DNA from: Pistricoccus aurantiacus
GTDB taxonomy: Bacteria; Pseudomonadota; Gammaproteobacteria; Pseudomonadales; Halomonadaceae
DNA: 64,000 bases
Direction of reading: 5' to 3'
NCBI RefSeq assembly: GCF_007954585.1
Contig: NZ_CP042382.1
Location: 1,860,001 to 1,924,000, forward strand
The notes below the pieces were generated by a model. That model did not search any database, was not told where the DNA came from, and saw only the letters and a program-made list of their open reading frames with translations. Position 1 is the first letter of the stretch. Each line of letters opens with the position of its first letter. Made by a program: the position numbers and the translations under genes. Shown piece by piece: positions 18,560 through 26,613 of this stretch.

Positions 18560-19042
18560 TTAGACTGGAAACAAGAATACCGGTCTTGTCGCCTTGCGCG
18601 TCACCTTCCTGGCTACCGAGCCAATTACAATATCACTCACACCTGAATAGCGGCGCGAACCCAGGATGATGCAGTCAGCTTCGATACGATCAGCCTCGGC
18701 GAGAATGGTTCGTCCCGGCCGCCCCGTTAATATCTTGATGTCAGCTACACTTGCACATGTTGACGCTTCCGACTCCAGCGTGGATTGACTGAACTGCTTC
18801 AGACGTTCTTTTATTTTGTCCATGGCTTCTTCAAGAGTGGCGTTTCTATAGCCTCCTAGAACGGATCCCGAGATGTAGCGCTCGGCGACGTTATTTCGAA
18901 GAATGGCTGGCTCCTCGACGACATGCAGTATATGAATGGAAGCCCCGTACCGCTCAGCGATGCTGACGACGCAGCGAAAGACCTTGGGGCCATGGGGGCC
19001 GAGATCAGTCGCATAAAGAATACGTTGAATGTTGAACTGCAT
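18560..19042 (-). CDS. Universal stress protein (UspA family)
   Basis: This is a 160-residue single Usp domain. It begins QRILYATDLGPHGPKVFRC and ends with the ATP-binding motif GSRRYSGVSDIVIGSVARKV, which fits G-x2-G-x9-G-S. The ATP-binding type of Usp is therefore likely. It is the last gene of the minus-strand cluster with the CoA ligase, aldehyde dehydrogenase and TTT transporter. Usp proteins are recurrent partners of solute-binding-protein transporters in halophiles (for example TeaD with the TeaABC ectoine TRAP importer), so a role in regulating import is a reasonable inference. The AGGGG site lies eight bases before the ATG. Confidence 0.88.
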   Translation of the reverse strand: MQFNIQRILYATDLGPHGPKVFRCVVSIAERYGASIHILHVVEEPAILRNNVAERYISGSVLGGYRNATLEEAMDKIKERLKQFSQSTLESEASTCASVADIKILTGRPGRTILAEADRIEADCIILGSRRYSGVSDIVIGSVARKVTRKATRPVFLFPV

Positions 19043-19116
19043 GAAACATACCCCTGTTGTCTGGAGAGCACTGCCTCTAATAAGTTGAGCCTCGTGTCGT
19101 TAGACGAACTTCCTCG

Positions 19117-20679
19117 TCAGGCTTGGCTGGCTAACGTGCTTTGCTCCGTCATGAGTTCATCGAGCATGTCGGCAATTTTTAGTCGCTGCACCTTACCGGA
19201 TGGTCCTCTGGGTAACCACTTGACGATATGGATACCTTTCGGGGTCTTGTACTTACCTAACTCTTGCTCGCAGAGTGCCTGGAGTTCGATTTCGCTTGTC
19301 TGCTTGTCATTCTTCAGCACCACGCAGGCCATTACCTCTTGTCCATAATGCTTGTCTACTTCAGCATAGGCAGCGGCCTCAAGCACGGCGGCATGTTTTA
19401 ACAGCACGTCATCGATCTCGCGGGGAGCGATATTCTCGCCGCCCTTGATGATGAGTTCCTTGAGCCGTCCAGTAATAAAGAAGAAACCTTCTTCGTCCTG
19501 ATAGCCGAGATCACCCGTATGCAGCCAGCCATCTTGTGTCAAGGTGTCCTCTGTCGCTTTGGGATTCTTGTAATATTCCTTCATTACATTATCACCACGT
19601 ACCATAAGTTCGCCGGTCTCGTTTCGTGGCGCTTCCTGCCCATTGCTGGTTATTACCCTGACCTCATTACGGTAAGCAATTCCTGGTGAGCCATATCGAG
19701 ATTGAAAGGGCGGCAGTGGATTGGACAGTATCTGGGCTGCCGTCTCGGTAAGTCCCATTGTCTCAATCAGCGGTATCCCGAACTCCTGCTCGAAAGCTTG
19801 ATGACTGGTAGCCGGTAGTGCCGAGGAAGCCGAGCGTCCGAAACGGACCTTTGCATAGTCAGAACCATGGCGTATGTTGAATTCCTGCGTATCGCCGCGC
19901 TCCAGTAGATAGGCGACGATGGTAGGCACTACACTGAACCAGGTACATTGATAGTCACGGAGTAACTCCCAAAAGGAGCGAGTACTGAAGCGGTGTGGCA
20001 TCACTACGCTGCCGCCACTGATCAATGGTGCGATTACCGTAACGATCTCCGCGTTGATGTGATAAAGCGGTAAGACGCATAGAGCGCGATCTTCCGCCGA
20101 GAGTGCGTGAGCCTCCACCGTATTCATTCCCCCCGCCACCACGTTGCGGTGGCTGAGCAATACGCCCTTGGGTTTTCCGGTAGTGCCAGAAGTATACATC
20201 AGCAGCGCATTCGTATCGGGTTCGATGGAAGAAAGCGTAGCGTCAGTAGTATCCGCGGTCGAACGCCATTGCGGACCTTGATCAGGGCAGGCAGGAATGA
20301 CCGTGATGGATCGCTCGACTTTCTCGCTCAGCCTGCGGGCTCGCTCCAAATGCTGCGGCGAGGAGAGCAGAACATTGGCGTCACAATGCTCCAGCACATA
20401 CTCGAGTTGGCCATCGCCGGCAAGCGCGTTGAGCGGAACGACAACACGACCGCTGGCCATGATGGCCAGAAGCAGGATTACCGTCCATTGGCCATTATCC
20501 ATGAACAGAGCAACGTGATCCCCCGCATGGCAGTCCATGGCATCGAGATGGGCCGACACTTGGATCGCCCGTTCCTGTAGTTGCGAGAAGGTGAGTTGCT
20601 CGCCGTTTTCCGGAGCAAGCAAAAAGGTTCTGTCCCCGCGATCGGCAGCCCACTTTTTGATGAGTGCTTGAACTGTCAT
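19117..20679 (-). CDS. AMP-forming acyl-CoA ligase (candidate sulfoacetate- or other carboxylate-CoA ligase)
   Basis: This is a 520-residue ANL-superfamily enzyme. The adenylation P-loop MYTSGTTGKPKGVLLSH lies near residues 165-182. GLTETAAQ, GWLHTGDLGYQDEEG, GRLKELIIKGGENIAPREID and the catalytic lysine in GPSGKVQRLKI follow in order. It would activate a carboxylate to the acyl-CoA with ATP. Its partner 36 bp upstream is an acylating aldehyde dehydrogenase. This pairing is that of SauT and SauS, which convert sulfoacetate to sulfoacetaldehyde in Cupriavidus necator. The substrate here is not proven: oxalate, a dicarboxylate or another short acid is possible. Membership in the ligase family is certain; specificity is not. 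Confidence 0.85.
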   Translation of the reverse strand: MTVQALIKKWAADRGDRTFLLAPENGEQLTFSQLQERAIQVSAHLDAMDCHAGDHVALFMDNGQWTVILLLAIMASGRVVVPLNALAGDGQLEYVLEHCDANVLLSSPQHLERARRLSEKVERSITVIPACPDQGPQWRSTADTTDATLSSIEPDTNALLMYTSGTTGKPKGVLLSHRNVVAGGMNTVEAHALSAEDRALCVLPLYHINAEIVTVIAPLISGGSVVMPHRFSTRSFWELLRDYQCTWFSVVPTIVAYLLERGDTQEFNIRHGSDYAKVRFGRSASSALPATSHQAFEQEFGIPLIETMGLTETAAQILSNPLPPFQSRYGSPGIAYRNEVRVITSNGQEAPRNETGELMVRGDNVMKEYYKNPKATEDTLTQDGWLHTGDLGYQDEEGFFFITGRLKELIIKGGENIAPREIDDVLLKHAAVLEAAAYAEVDKHYGQEVMACVVLKNDKQTSEIELQALCEQELGKYKTPKGIHIVKWLPRGPSGKVQRLKIADMLDELMTEQSTLASQA

Positions 20680-20715
20680 GAGGTATCGCTCCCATTTCTT
20701 GTGCTTGTCGGATTC

Positions 20716-22158
20716 TCAGGAATTTTTTAGACCGTACTGTTGCAAGTAATCACCGAACAGTTCCTCTTCGGTTGGTTCGCGCGGCGTGATCGTACGAGCG
20801 ATCCGGGTGGTATTGAGATAATGTCGATAGTTCAAATTGTCAGAAATACTGTTTTCCCCCCAGGTTCCACAACCCATGGAAAGTGAAAACGGTAAGCCAT
20901 TGTCGAAATTGCCCCCGTTGGCGAAGGCGTGGGCTTGATTGACGATGACTCGACACACCGGCATTTCCAGCCCTAGCCGCTGAACATGGGCGTCATCCTG
21001 GGTATGGATTCCGCAGGAATGTCCTTTACCCTGATAATCCAGCAGACGCCGAGTCTGCTCGAAAGCCGCGTCGAAATCCTTGACACGATAGACTGCCAGC
21101 ACCGGCGAGAGCTTCTCGCCGGAGAAGGGATACTCTTCGCCGACATGCTGCTCTTCCACCATGAAAAACGCCGCCGACTGCAACTCGGAACGCTCAAGCC
21201 CCGCGATCCTGGCGATTTCAGGAGCGGACCTGGCGATGACGTGCCGACTCAGGTTGCCGTTTTCCCACATGGCCGCTTCCAACTGCTGCTTTTCGCTATC
21301 ACTTAGCAACATGCCTCCGCTACGTTCCAATGCTTCAATGGCTTGCGTATAGATCGCATCGAGGATGACCAGGCTATTCTCCGAGGAGCAGCTGGTGGCG
21401 TTATCAAACGTCTTGGAGGCTTTGATCTTTTGCGCGGCGTCATCAAGTTCGGCTGACTCGTCGATGATGACCGGCACATTGCCCGCGCCGACGCCGATCG
21501 CCGGCGTACCGCTGGAATAAGCGGATCTGACGTTGTTTTGCGAGCCGGTGACCACCACCAGATCCGCCTGATGCATCAGCTCGTAGGTCGTCGCCTTGCT
21601 GATGGGTGCCGGCAGCTGTTGTATCAGATCTCTTGGCGCGCCGACCCTGTCGAGTTCGGCATGCATGTATTCCAGTAGCAACGTACAGGTCTGCTGGCCT
21701 TTGGGAGAAGGTGCCAGGATGATGGCATTACGCCCCTTGAGAGCGTTGATGGTTTTATTGGTCGGGGTCGCTGCGGGATTGGTCGAGGGGACTACAGCGC
21801 CTACCACACCGACCGGGCGGGCAATCTCAACCAGCCCCAGTTCGGGCAGTTCTCTAATGATGCCTACGGTCTTGGCTTGCTGTAGATCCCGCAGCAACCC
21901 CATGGTCTTGCGGCGGTTCTTGAGGATCTTGTCGTCGACGTTGCCTAGTCCGGTGGTTTCGACCGCCAATGCCGAGAGTTCGCGGTTGCGCTCGGGATGA
22001 ACCAGGGCCCAAGCGACAGCGGTCACGACTTCGTCCACCTGTGTCTGGTTGTACTGCTGATAGCGCGCCTGGGCGATACGAGCTCGTTCTACCAGCGAGG
22101 CGACGATGGCTTTGGCATCAGTCGCATCCTGTACTTGACTTGCTTGCGTGTTGCTCAT
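20716..22158 (-). CDS. Acylating aldehyde dehydrogenase, SauS/EutE-like
   Basis: This 480-residue CoA-dependent aldehyde dehydrogenase has the catalytic cysteine in NATSCSSENSLV, near residue 257. Other family motifs are PVGVVGAVVPSTNPAATPTN, GRNAIILAPSPKG and GTPAIGVGAGNVPV, and the C-terminal region contains GCGTWGENSISDNLNYRHY. These place it with acetaldehyde/sulfoacetaldehyde dehydrogenases (acylating), reducing acyl-CoA to aldehyde or the reverse with NAD(P). Resemblance to the sulfoacetaldehyde enzyme SauS is my best reading. No microcompartment shell genes or encapsulation peptide are evident, arguing against an ethanolamine-type role. The second of two adjacent ATGs (22158) was chosen because GGGAG is then five bases away. 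Confidence 0.85.
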   Translation of the reverse strand: MSNTQASQVQDATDAKAIVASLVERARIAQARYQQYNQTQVDEVVTAVAWALVHPERNRELSALAVETTGLGNVDDKILKNRRKTMGLLRDLQQAKTVGIIRELPELGLVEIARPVGVVGAVVPSTNPAATPTNKTINALKGRNAIILAPSPKGQQTCTLLLEYMHAELDRVGAPRDLIQQLPAPISKATTYELMHQADLVVVTGSQNNVRSAYSSGTPAIGVGAGNVPVIIDESAELDDAAQKIKASKTFDNATSCSSENSLVILDAIYTQAIEALERSGGMLLSDSEKQQLEAAMWENGNLSRHVIARSAPEIARIAGLERSELQSAAFFMVEEQHVGEEYPFSGEKLSPVLAVYRVKDFDAAFEQTRRLLDYQGKGHSCGIHTQDDAHVQRLGLEMPVCRVIVNQAHAFANGGNFDNGLPFSLSMGCGTWGENSISDNLNYRHYLNTTRIARTITPREPTEEELFGDYLQQYGLKNS

Positions 22159-22264
22159 CATTACTCCCGATCTATTTATTAATATAACTTATATATATGA
22201 GTTGACCCCTGCCGCCAGTATTTCTATTGTGCGATTAGCTGAACAGTGAGGCTATCGAGATTGT

Positions 22265-22293
22265 CCGGCGGCTCACTATCCATGAGCCGCCGG
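22265..22293 (-). promoter_or_regulatory. Strong intercistronic hairpin between tctC-like and dehydrogenase genes
   Basis: CCGGCGGCTCA (22265-22275) and TGAGCCGCCGG (22283-22293) form a perfect 11-bp GC-rich stem with a 7-base loop. No T-run follows on either strand. Its position just after a solute-binding-protein gene suggests an mRNA-stabilising or processing hairpin, or partial termination, which would make the binding protein more abundant than the downstream enzymes. Confidence 0.6.
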
Positions 22294-22387
22294 GTGTTCG
22301 CGTTAGTCAGTTTGCGGCGTCACATATGGCTACAACAACTACGGCAATAGCGATCTGCCTGTCACGAAGCCGGACATTACTGAATAC

Positions 22388-23395
22388 TTACTTCGCTTGT
22401 TCAAGTTCCGCACCATCGAGATTTTCGAATAGCTCCTTGAGAAAAGCCTGGCGCTGCTGCCACATCTCCTTCAATTCAGCGCGTCCCATCACACGCATGG
22501 GTGACCCGCCTTTTTCCATCTTGGTCTTGATGTCCTCATCATTGAACATCTCAACCATTTTTTCGGAGAGCATTTCGAGTCGATCTTCGGGTACACCCGA
22601 GCGTGTCATGATGCCTCGAAAATTGACACTGGAATCATCGACTTCGTAACCGGCTTCCTGGAAAGTTGGTACCTCGGGAAGAAACGCCTCATTACGCTCC
22701 AGGTCGGCCACTCCCAGTATCTTCAGGCGATCACGACTACGATAGGCATCGGATAGATTGTTGAAACCGGCCATTACCTGACCCCCTTGGACAAAGCGCA
22801 GCGCGTCCACGCCTCCGGAGGTGGGAATGTATTTGAGTGAAATATCCGCCGCCTCTTCCAATTGCAGCATGGCGATATGGTGGCCAACGAACAGGCCGGC
22901 TCCGGAAACGGTAATCTTGCCTGGATTTTCCTTGGCGTAGGCAACCAGGTCATCGATTGTATCGAACTGACTATTCTTGCCGACGATCAGCACGGCAGGG
23001 TCGGCGCCCCAGTTGGCAATTGGCTCCAGGTTATCGATATCGTAATAGGTGTCGTACATCAGTGACTGAGCGATGAAGTGCGGGACATTATAGGCTGCCA
23101 AATCATAACCTTCTTGCCCTCCATTCTGAACCAGGTAATTCCAACCAACCTGGCCGCCAGCACCAGGACGGTTAATGACGGTTACCGGTTCTCCAAGATA
23201 TTGTTCTGCCTTGGAGGTGACAATTCTAGCCTGAAAGTCCGTCGCGCCACCGGCTGAATAGGAAACGATCATGCTTAATGGATTACTGGGAAATTCTTCG
23301 GCAGACATTGACGAAGAGCTTGTCATAAAAGCAGTAATTGCTGCAAAACTTACCGCGGCTATTTTGCTTTTTAGGAGCAGACTATTGTTATTCAT
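22388..23395 (-). CDS. tctC: TctC/Bug-type periplasmic solute-binding protein of a TTT importer
   Basis: This protein of about 335 residues has a signal peptide (SKIAAVSFAAITAFMTSSSS, ending near SAEEF) and the two Bug ligand-loop signatures, SYSAGGATDFQAR and VINRPGAGGQVGWNYL. GAGLFVGHHIAM, YIPTSGGVDALRFVQGGQ and LGVADLERNEAFLPEVPTF are also typical. It captures a carboxylate in the periplasm and delivers it to the TctA/TctB membrane pair. ATG 23395 was preferred over 23401 because AAAGGAG is then six bases upstream instead of adjacent. The gap to tctB (51 bp) holds no terminator. The native ligand cannot be read from sequence. Confidence 0.9.
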   Translation of the reverse strand: MNNNSLLLKSKIAAVSFAAITAFMTSSSSMSAEEFPSNPLSMIVSYSAGGATDFQARIVTSKAEQYLGEPVTVINRPGAGGQVGWNYLVQNGGQEGYDLAAYNVPHFIAQSLMYDTYYDIDNLEPIANWGADPAVLIVGKNSQFDTIDDLVAYAKENPGKITVSGAGLFVGHHIAMLQLEEAADISLKYIPTSGGVDALRFVQGGQVMAGFNNLSDAYRSRDRLKILGVADLERNEAFLPEVPTFQEAGYEVDDSSVNFRGIMTRSGVPEDRLEMLSEKMVEMFNDEDIKTKMEKGGSPMRVMGRAELKEMWQQRQAFLKELFENLDGAELEQAK

Positions 23396-23446
23396 GTACA
23401 TCTCCTTTCCCTTTCGGGTGTGGTTTTACTACTTGCTTTCTTACTT

Positions 23447-23896
23447 TCAGATCAGGATTCCACCTGGAATCTGGACGTTAAGCAACGTTACGAAAATGAG
23501 ATATAGAACTCCCATGAAAACGGCTGTAATGACGCCACTTCTAATAGCTTGATGCCAACATAAGCGCTCCGGGGAATAAATCATGACGACCGAATAAAAA
23601 GCAATGAAAGAGGTTGCGAAGAATCCCAGCCATCCTGCAACCAATAAAAAGCCAATGAGAATCAGTAGGGCGGGCCAGATACTTCCCCAAGGTATGGATT
23701 CTTCGTCATCCGCAGTGATCGATTTCTTCGGTAGGAGTGTAAGTACAACCATAGTAATGGCGATAACAACCATGAATATTGCAACTATTTTTGGGAATTC
23801 GTAGCCCGTTCCGGCCGGTGAAAATGAGGCGGTCAACAAGCCAATAGTTACTATAAGCGTCACGATTGCGGTTAGGCCATGTTTGCTATAACTCAT
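23447..23896 (-). CDS. tctB: TctB, small membrane subunit of the TTT importer
   Basis: This 149-residue protein has four hydrophobic segments (for example TAIVTLIVTIGLLTASF and IWPALLILIGFLLVAGWLGF) separated by a short acidic loop (ITADDEESIPWG). This is the usual architecture of the poorly conserved TctB subunit. The start codon overlaps the stop of tctA by four bases (ATGA), showing translational coupling. Identification depends on position between the clear tctA and tctC genes as much as on its own sequence. Confidence 0.85.
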   Translation of the reverse strand: MSYSKHGLTAIVTLIVTIGLLTASFSPAGTGYEFPKIVAIFMVVIAITMVVLTLLPKKSITADDEESIPWGSIWPALLILIGFLLVAGWLGFFATSFIAFYSVVMIYSPERLCWHQAIRSGVITAVFMGVLYLIFVTLLNVQIPGGILI

Positions 23897-25422
23897 GGTT
23901 TTACCTCCATTCCACGATTGGCCAGCTCACGACGATGACGCGCCCGTGCCTTGAGTTCGGCAAAAATACTGTAGCCAACCGACAATACGCATATGCCAAT
24001 AAGTAGTAAATTGATGCCTCCGGTAAAGAAATACTGGAAGGTACCGCCCATGGCCTGAGCGATCATCTGGCCTTGTAGAAAATTGGTTTCAGCGATCGGC
24101 CCGAGAATGATGCCGAGTACGACGGGGCCAGGACCGAACCCAAAGCGCATGGCAAAATACATCACGCTTCCCAATGTCACCATGATGATGACGTCGGATA
24201 TACTGTTCTGCACGCTATAGGTTCCAAATACCGCAAGGATCGTTACCGCCGCCGCCATATAGTGTTTCGGCACTCGGATGACATATTTGCTGAAGCGGCT
24301 GATATACAGGCCAAAGATCACCAGCAAGATCTGGCTTACCAGTAGGGCACCCATGAAGGTCCAGGCTACCGGGGCATGCTGCGTGAATAAATCTGGTCCT
24401 GGAAACAGCCCCTGAATCAACAACCCTCCCAGCAGTACCGCCGCAGTGGGACTGCCAGGGATACCCAAGGAAAGCATGGGGACCAAGGACGCACCCACCA
24501 TTGCATTATTGGCGCTTTCGGATGCGATGACGCCTTCTGGTTCTCCCTTGCCGAAGTTATCCGGGTTTCGACTGAACTTTTTAGTTTGGTCATAAGCGAT
24601 CAGCCCAGCTATCTGCCCGCCGGCCCCCGGAATGATCCCCACCAATGTACCGACGATGCTGCCTATACTTAACGCGCGAACTTTCGATAGGTTGTAGACC
24701 AGCGATGTCATGATAGATCGATGTTCCATTCCGAAGGTTTCTCCGCCTAACCCACGTTTGGCGGTTTCGACCATTTGAAACACTTGGGGAATGGCAAACA
24801 GACCAATAAGCGCAGGGATAATGGTGACACCGCCTTGGAGGTGCTCCGAGAACACGAAACGTTCGGTGCCGGCGACCGGATTGAAGCCTATCAGCGAGAT
24901 CCAGATACCTACGGCACCGGCAAGCAGCCCTTTTAATACCGAAGAGCTACCCAAGGAGCCAATGACCGTGATACCGAGTATGGCGATCCAGAACAATTCC
25001 GACGGACCGAAACGTAAAGCGAAGCCGACCAATATCGGGGTGAAGAAAATCAGTACCAGCACACCAATTACGCCACCTATGCCTGAGCTAATGAAACAAT
25101 AATGTAATGCTTCACTGGCATGCCCTTTCTTGGCCATCGGGTGGCCGTCCAGCATCGTCGCTATATTGGCTGGCGCACCGGGTATGTTGACCAGGATGGC
25201 ACTGACTGCACCGCCAGCAACTGTCGAGGTGTAGAGCACTCCCAGCAGGATAAGGCCGGAAGTAGCGTCCATCTGGAAAGTAAAGGGAATCAGCAAGGCC
25301 ACGGCCATGGTAGGGCTCAAGCCAGGGGTCGCGCCCAGCAAGAGACCTACCACGGTACCAACGATCAAGATGACTAGATTCCAACCACTCAAGACCTGGG
25401 GTAGGTACTCTAATAGCTCCAC
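23893..25422 (-). CDS. tctA: TctA, large membrane subunit of the TTT importer
   Basis: This 509-residue membrane protein has about 12 hydrophobic segments. Family signatures are VGLLLGATPGLSPTMAVAL near residue 20-40 and GIIPGAGGQIAGLIAYDQ near 260; both are the conserved glycine/proline-rich TctA motifs. LSLGIPGSPTAAVLLGGLLI lies further on. It is the translocation subunit that works with TctB and the binding protein. It is the first gene of a minus-strand operon that continues into the dehydrogenase, CoA ligase and stress-protein genes. The divergent GntR gene and an inverted-repeat operator lie upstream. Composition is somewhat lower in GC than the housekeeping regions, which fits an accessory locus. 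Confidence 0.93.
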   Translation of the reverse strand: MELLEYLPQVLSGWNLVILIVGTVVGLLLGATPGLSPTMAVALLIPFTFQMDATSGLILLGVLYTSTVAGGAVSAILVNIPGAPANIATMLDGHPMAKKGHASEALHYCFISSGIGGVIGVLVLIFFTPILVGFALRFGPSELFWIAILGITVIGSLGSSSVLKGLLAGAVGIWISLIGFNPVAGTERFVFSEHLQGGVTIIPALIGLFAIPQVFQMVETAKRGLGGETFGMEHRSIMTSLVYNLSKVRALSIGSIVGTLVGIIPGAGGQIAGLIAYDQTKKFSRNPDNFGKGEPEGVIASESANNAMVGASLVPMLSLGIPGSPTAAVLLGGLLIQGLFPGPDLFTQHAPVAWTFMGALLVSQILLVIFGLYISRFSKYVIRVPKHYMAAAVTILAVFGTYSVQNSISDVIIMVTLGSVMYFAMRFGFGPGPVVLGIILGPIAETNFLQGQMIAQAMGGTFQYFFTGGINLLLIGICVLSVGYSIFAELKARARHRRELANRGMEVKP

Positions 25423-25640
25423 GGACTACTCCTCTCTCCAATATCTGCACTCGAACTACTGCAGAGGCGTGTGATTGTTGTTGCCTAGGGAAGTGGATGG
25501 TCTGTGTATATCTCACTTCAGGTCATGTACATAACATACTTGACTTAACCAATAGCCGAGGTTGGCCAAGGTGTCAAACGTCTCCCCTTAAGGAAGATGA
25601 AAAAATTTTGTCTCTTTTTTAGCTGGAAAGTCAGTTTTAT

Positions 25641-25667
25641 TTGTATACAGGTATATCATGTATACAA
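25641..25667. promoter_or_regulatory. Palindromic operator between tctA and the GntR regulator
   Basis: TTGTATACA (25641-25649) and TGTATACAA (25659-25667) are perfect inverted arms around a 9-bp spacer. Each arm contains the self-complementary octamer TGTATACA, so the site can be read as two half-operators 17 bp apart centre to centre, suited to a pair of GntR-family dimers. The 373-bp AT-rich region between 25423 and 25795 holds this site and the inverted repeat at 25704, and no gene. Confidence 0.7.
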
Positions 25668-25703
25668 CCATAAGCAAGGATCCATTTTCATTGTTTAATT
25701 ATA

Positions 25704-25737
25704 TAAATTTAAGCATGCTCATAAGCACGCTAATTTA
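25704..25737. repeat. Imperfect inverted repeat upstream of the GntR gene
   Basis: TAAATT (25704-25709) pairs with AATTTA (25732-25737), and inner AGC.TGCT pairs with AGCA.GCT around CATA. It lies between the TGTATACA operator and the GntR start and could be a secondary binding site or leader hairpin. Confidence 0.35.
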
Positions 25738-25795
25738 GGTGCTTTAACTTGGTCGCAATAAATAAAAGTAATATCTAATATAGTTTGGAGAAACT

Positions 25796-26569
25796 ATGAA
25801 AGCGGATGCGGATACCGATCGCCTAGAGCTATTTTATACAGCTTCTCTACAGGTGGCAGGAGACAAGCCTCTTTATCGCATGGTCGAGGATCACATAAGA
25901 ACCCTCATTACCACGGGTCATCTAATTCCCGGCGACTTGATTCCTTCCGAGGCGCAGCTGGCAAAAGCGCTGAACGTGAGCCCAGGTACCGCTAAAAAGG
26001 CCATCACCAATCTAGTCTGGGAGAAGCTGCTTTTTCGACATCAGGGCAAGGGTACCTATGTATCCAGAGTCGATTTCGAGAAAAATCTGTTCCGCTTTTT
26101 TTCCTATGGTGACGCTGAGGGCCGTTCCATACGCATCAACAAGAAAACAACCGCACGCAGCTTGCAGCAAGGGCCTAGCAATATCTGTAAACGGCTGGGT
26201 GTAGCGGAGGGCTCTGACCTGGTATATATCGAGCGATTAGGGGTTATCGGCGAGCGTCCCATCCTTGTGGAGTATTCCTGGTGGCCGGCCGCAGTCGTGC
26301 CAGGACTCGAAGACGAAAGCATTCATATCCCCGACTACTTATATGCATTGGTGCTCAACCGGTATGGCGTGCCCGTGGTTCGAGCCGGGGAAACCTTGAC
26401 CGCCGAGGCGGCGGATTCGAAAACCGCAAAGGTACTGGATATCGCTAAAGGAACCCCCGTTGTTGTTCTCAAGCGCATTGCCTACACATTGAACGATCGA
26501 ATCGTGGAAGTAAGAACAACCAAAGGCAGGGCTGACCGCTTTAGTTACAAGGCAGAAATCCGCAGGTAG
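25796..26569 (+). CDS. GntR/HutC-family transcriptional regulator (UTRA ligand domain)
   Basis: The protein has 257 residues. Residues 25-95 form the winged helix typical of GntR proteins (PLYRMVEDHIRTLITTGHLI, PGDLIPSEAQLAKALNVSPG, HQGKGTYVSR). Residues 110-250 form a UTRA domain that senses a small molecule. It has GGAG six bases before the ATG. The gene is divergent from the TTT operon and shares its control region, which holds a perfect palindromic operator. By analogy with other HutC-type repressors, it is likely a local repressor released by the imported carboxylate or its CoA/aldehyde product. Confidence 0.9.
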   Translation: MKADADTDRLELFYTASLQVAGDKPLYRMVEDHIRTLITTGHLIPGDLIPSEAQLAKALNVSPGTAKKAITNLVWEKLLFRHQGKGTYVSRVDFEKNLFRFFSYGDAEGRSIRINKKTTARSLQQGPSNICKRLGVAEGSDLVYIERLGVIGERPILVEYSWWPAAVVPGLEDESIHIPDYLYALVLNRYGVPVVRAGETLTAEAADSKTAKVLDIAKGTPVVVLKRIAYTLNDRIVEVRTTKGRADRFSYKAEIRR

Positions 26570-26613
26570 CACGATGGTCGCCCAAGATGTTTCCTTTTAT
26601 CCTCGACTGGATG

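Noticed and set aside
22162-22260. An internal promoter between the tctC-like gene and the dehydrogenase
   Set aside because: The AT-rich run of TATATATA on the minus strand offers several -10-like hexamers but no convincing -35 at the right distance, so no promoter is claimed.
18560-25422. A bacterial microcompartment or ethanolamine-type operon
   Set aside because: The aldehyde dehydrogenase resembles EutE-type enzymes, but there are no shell proteins, no alcohol dehydrogenase and no ammonia lyase nearby.
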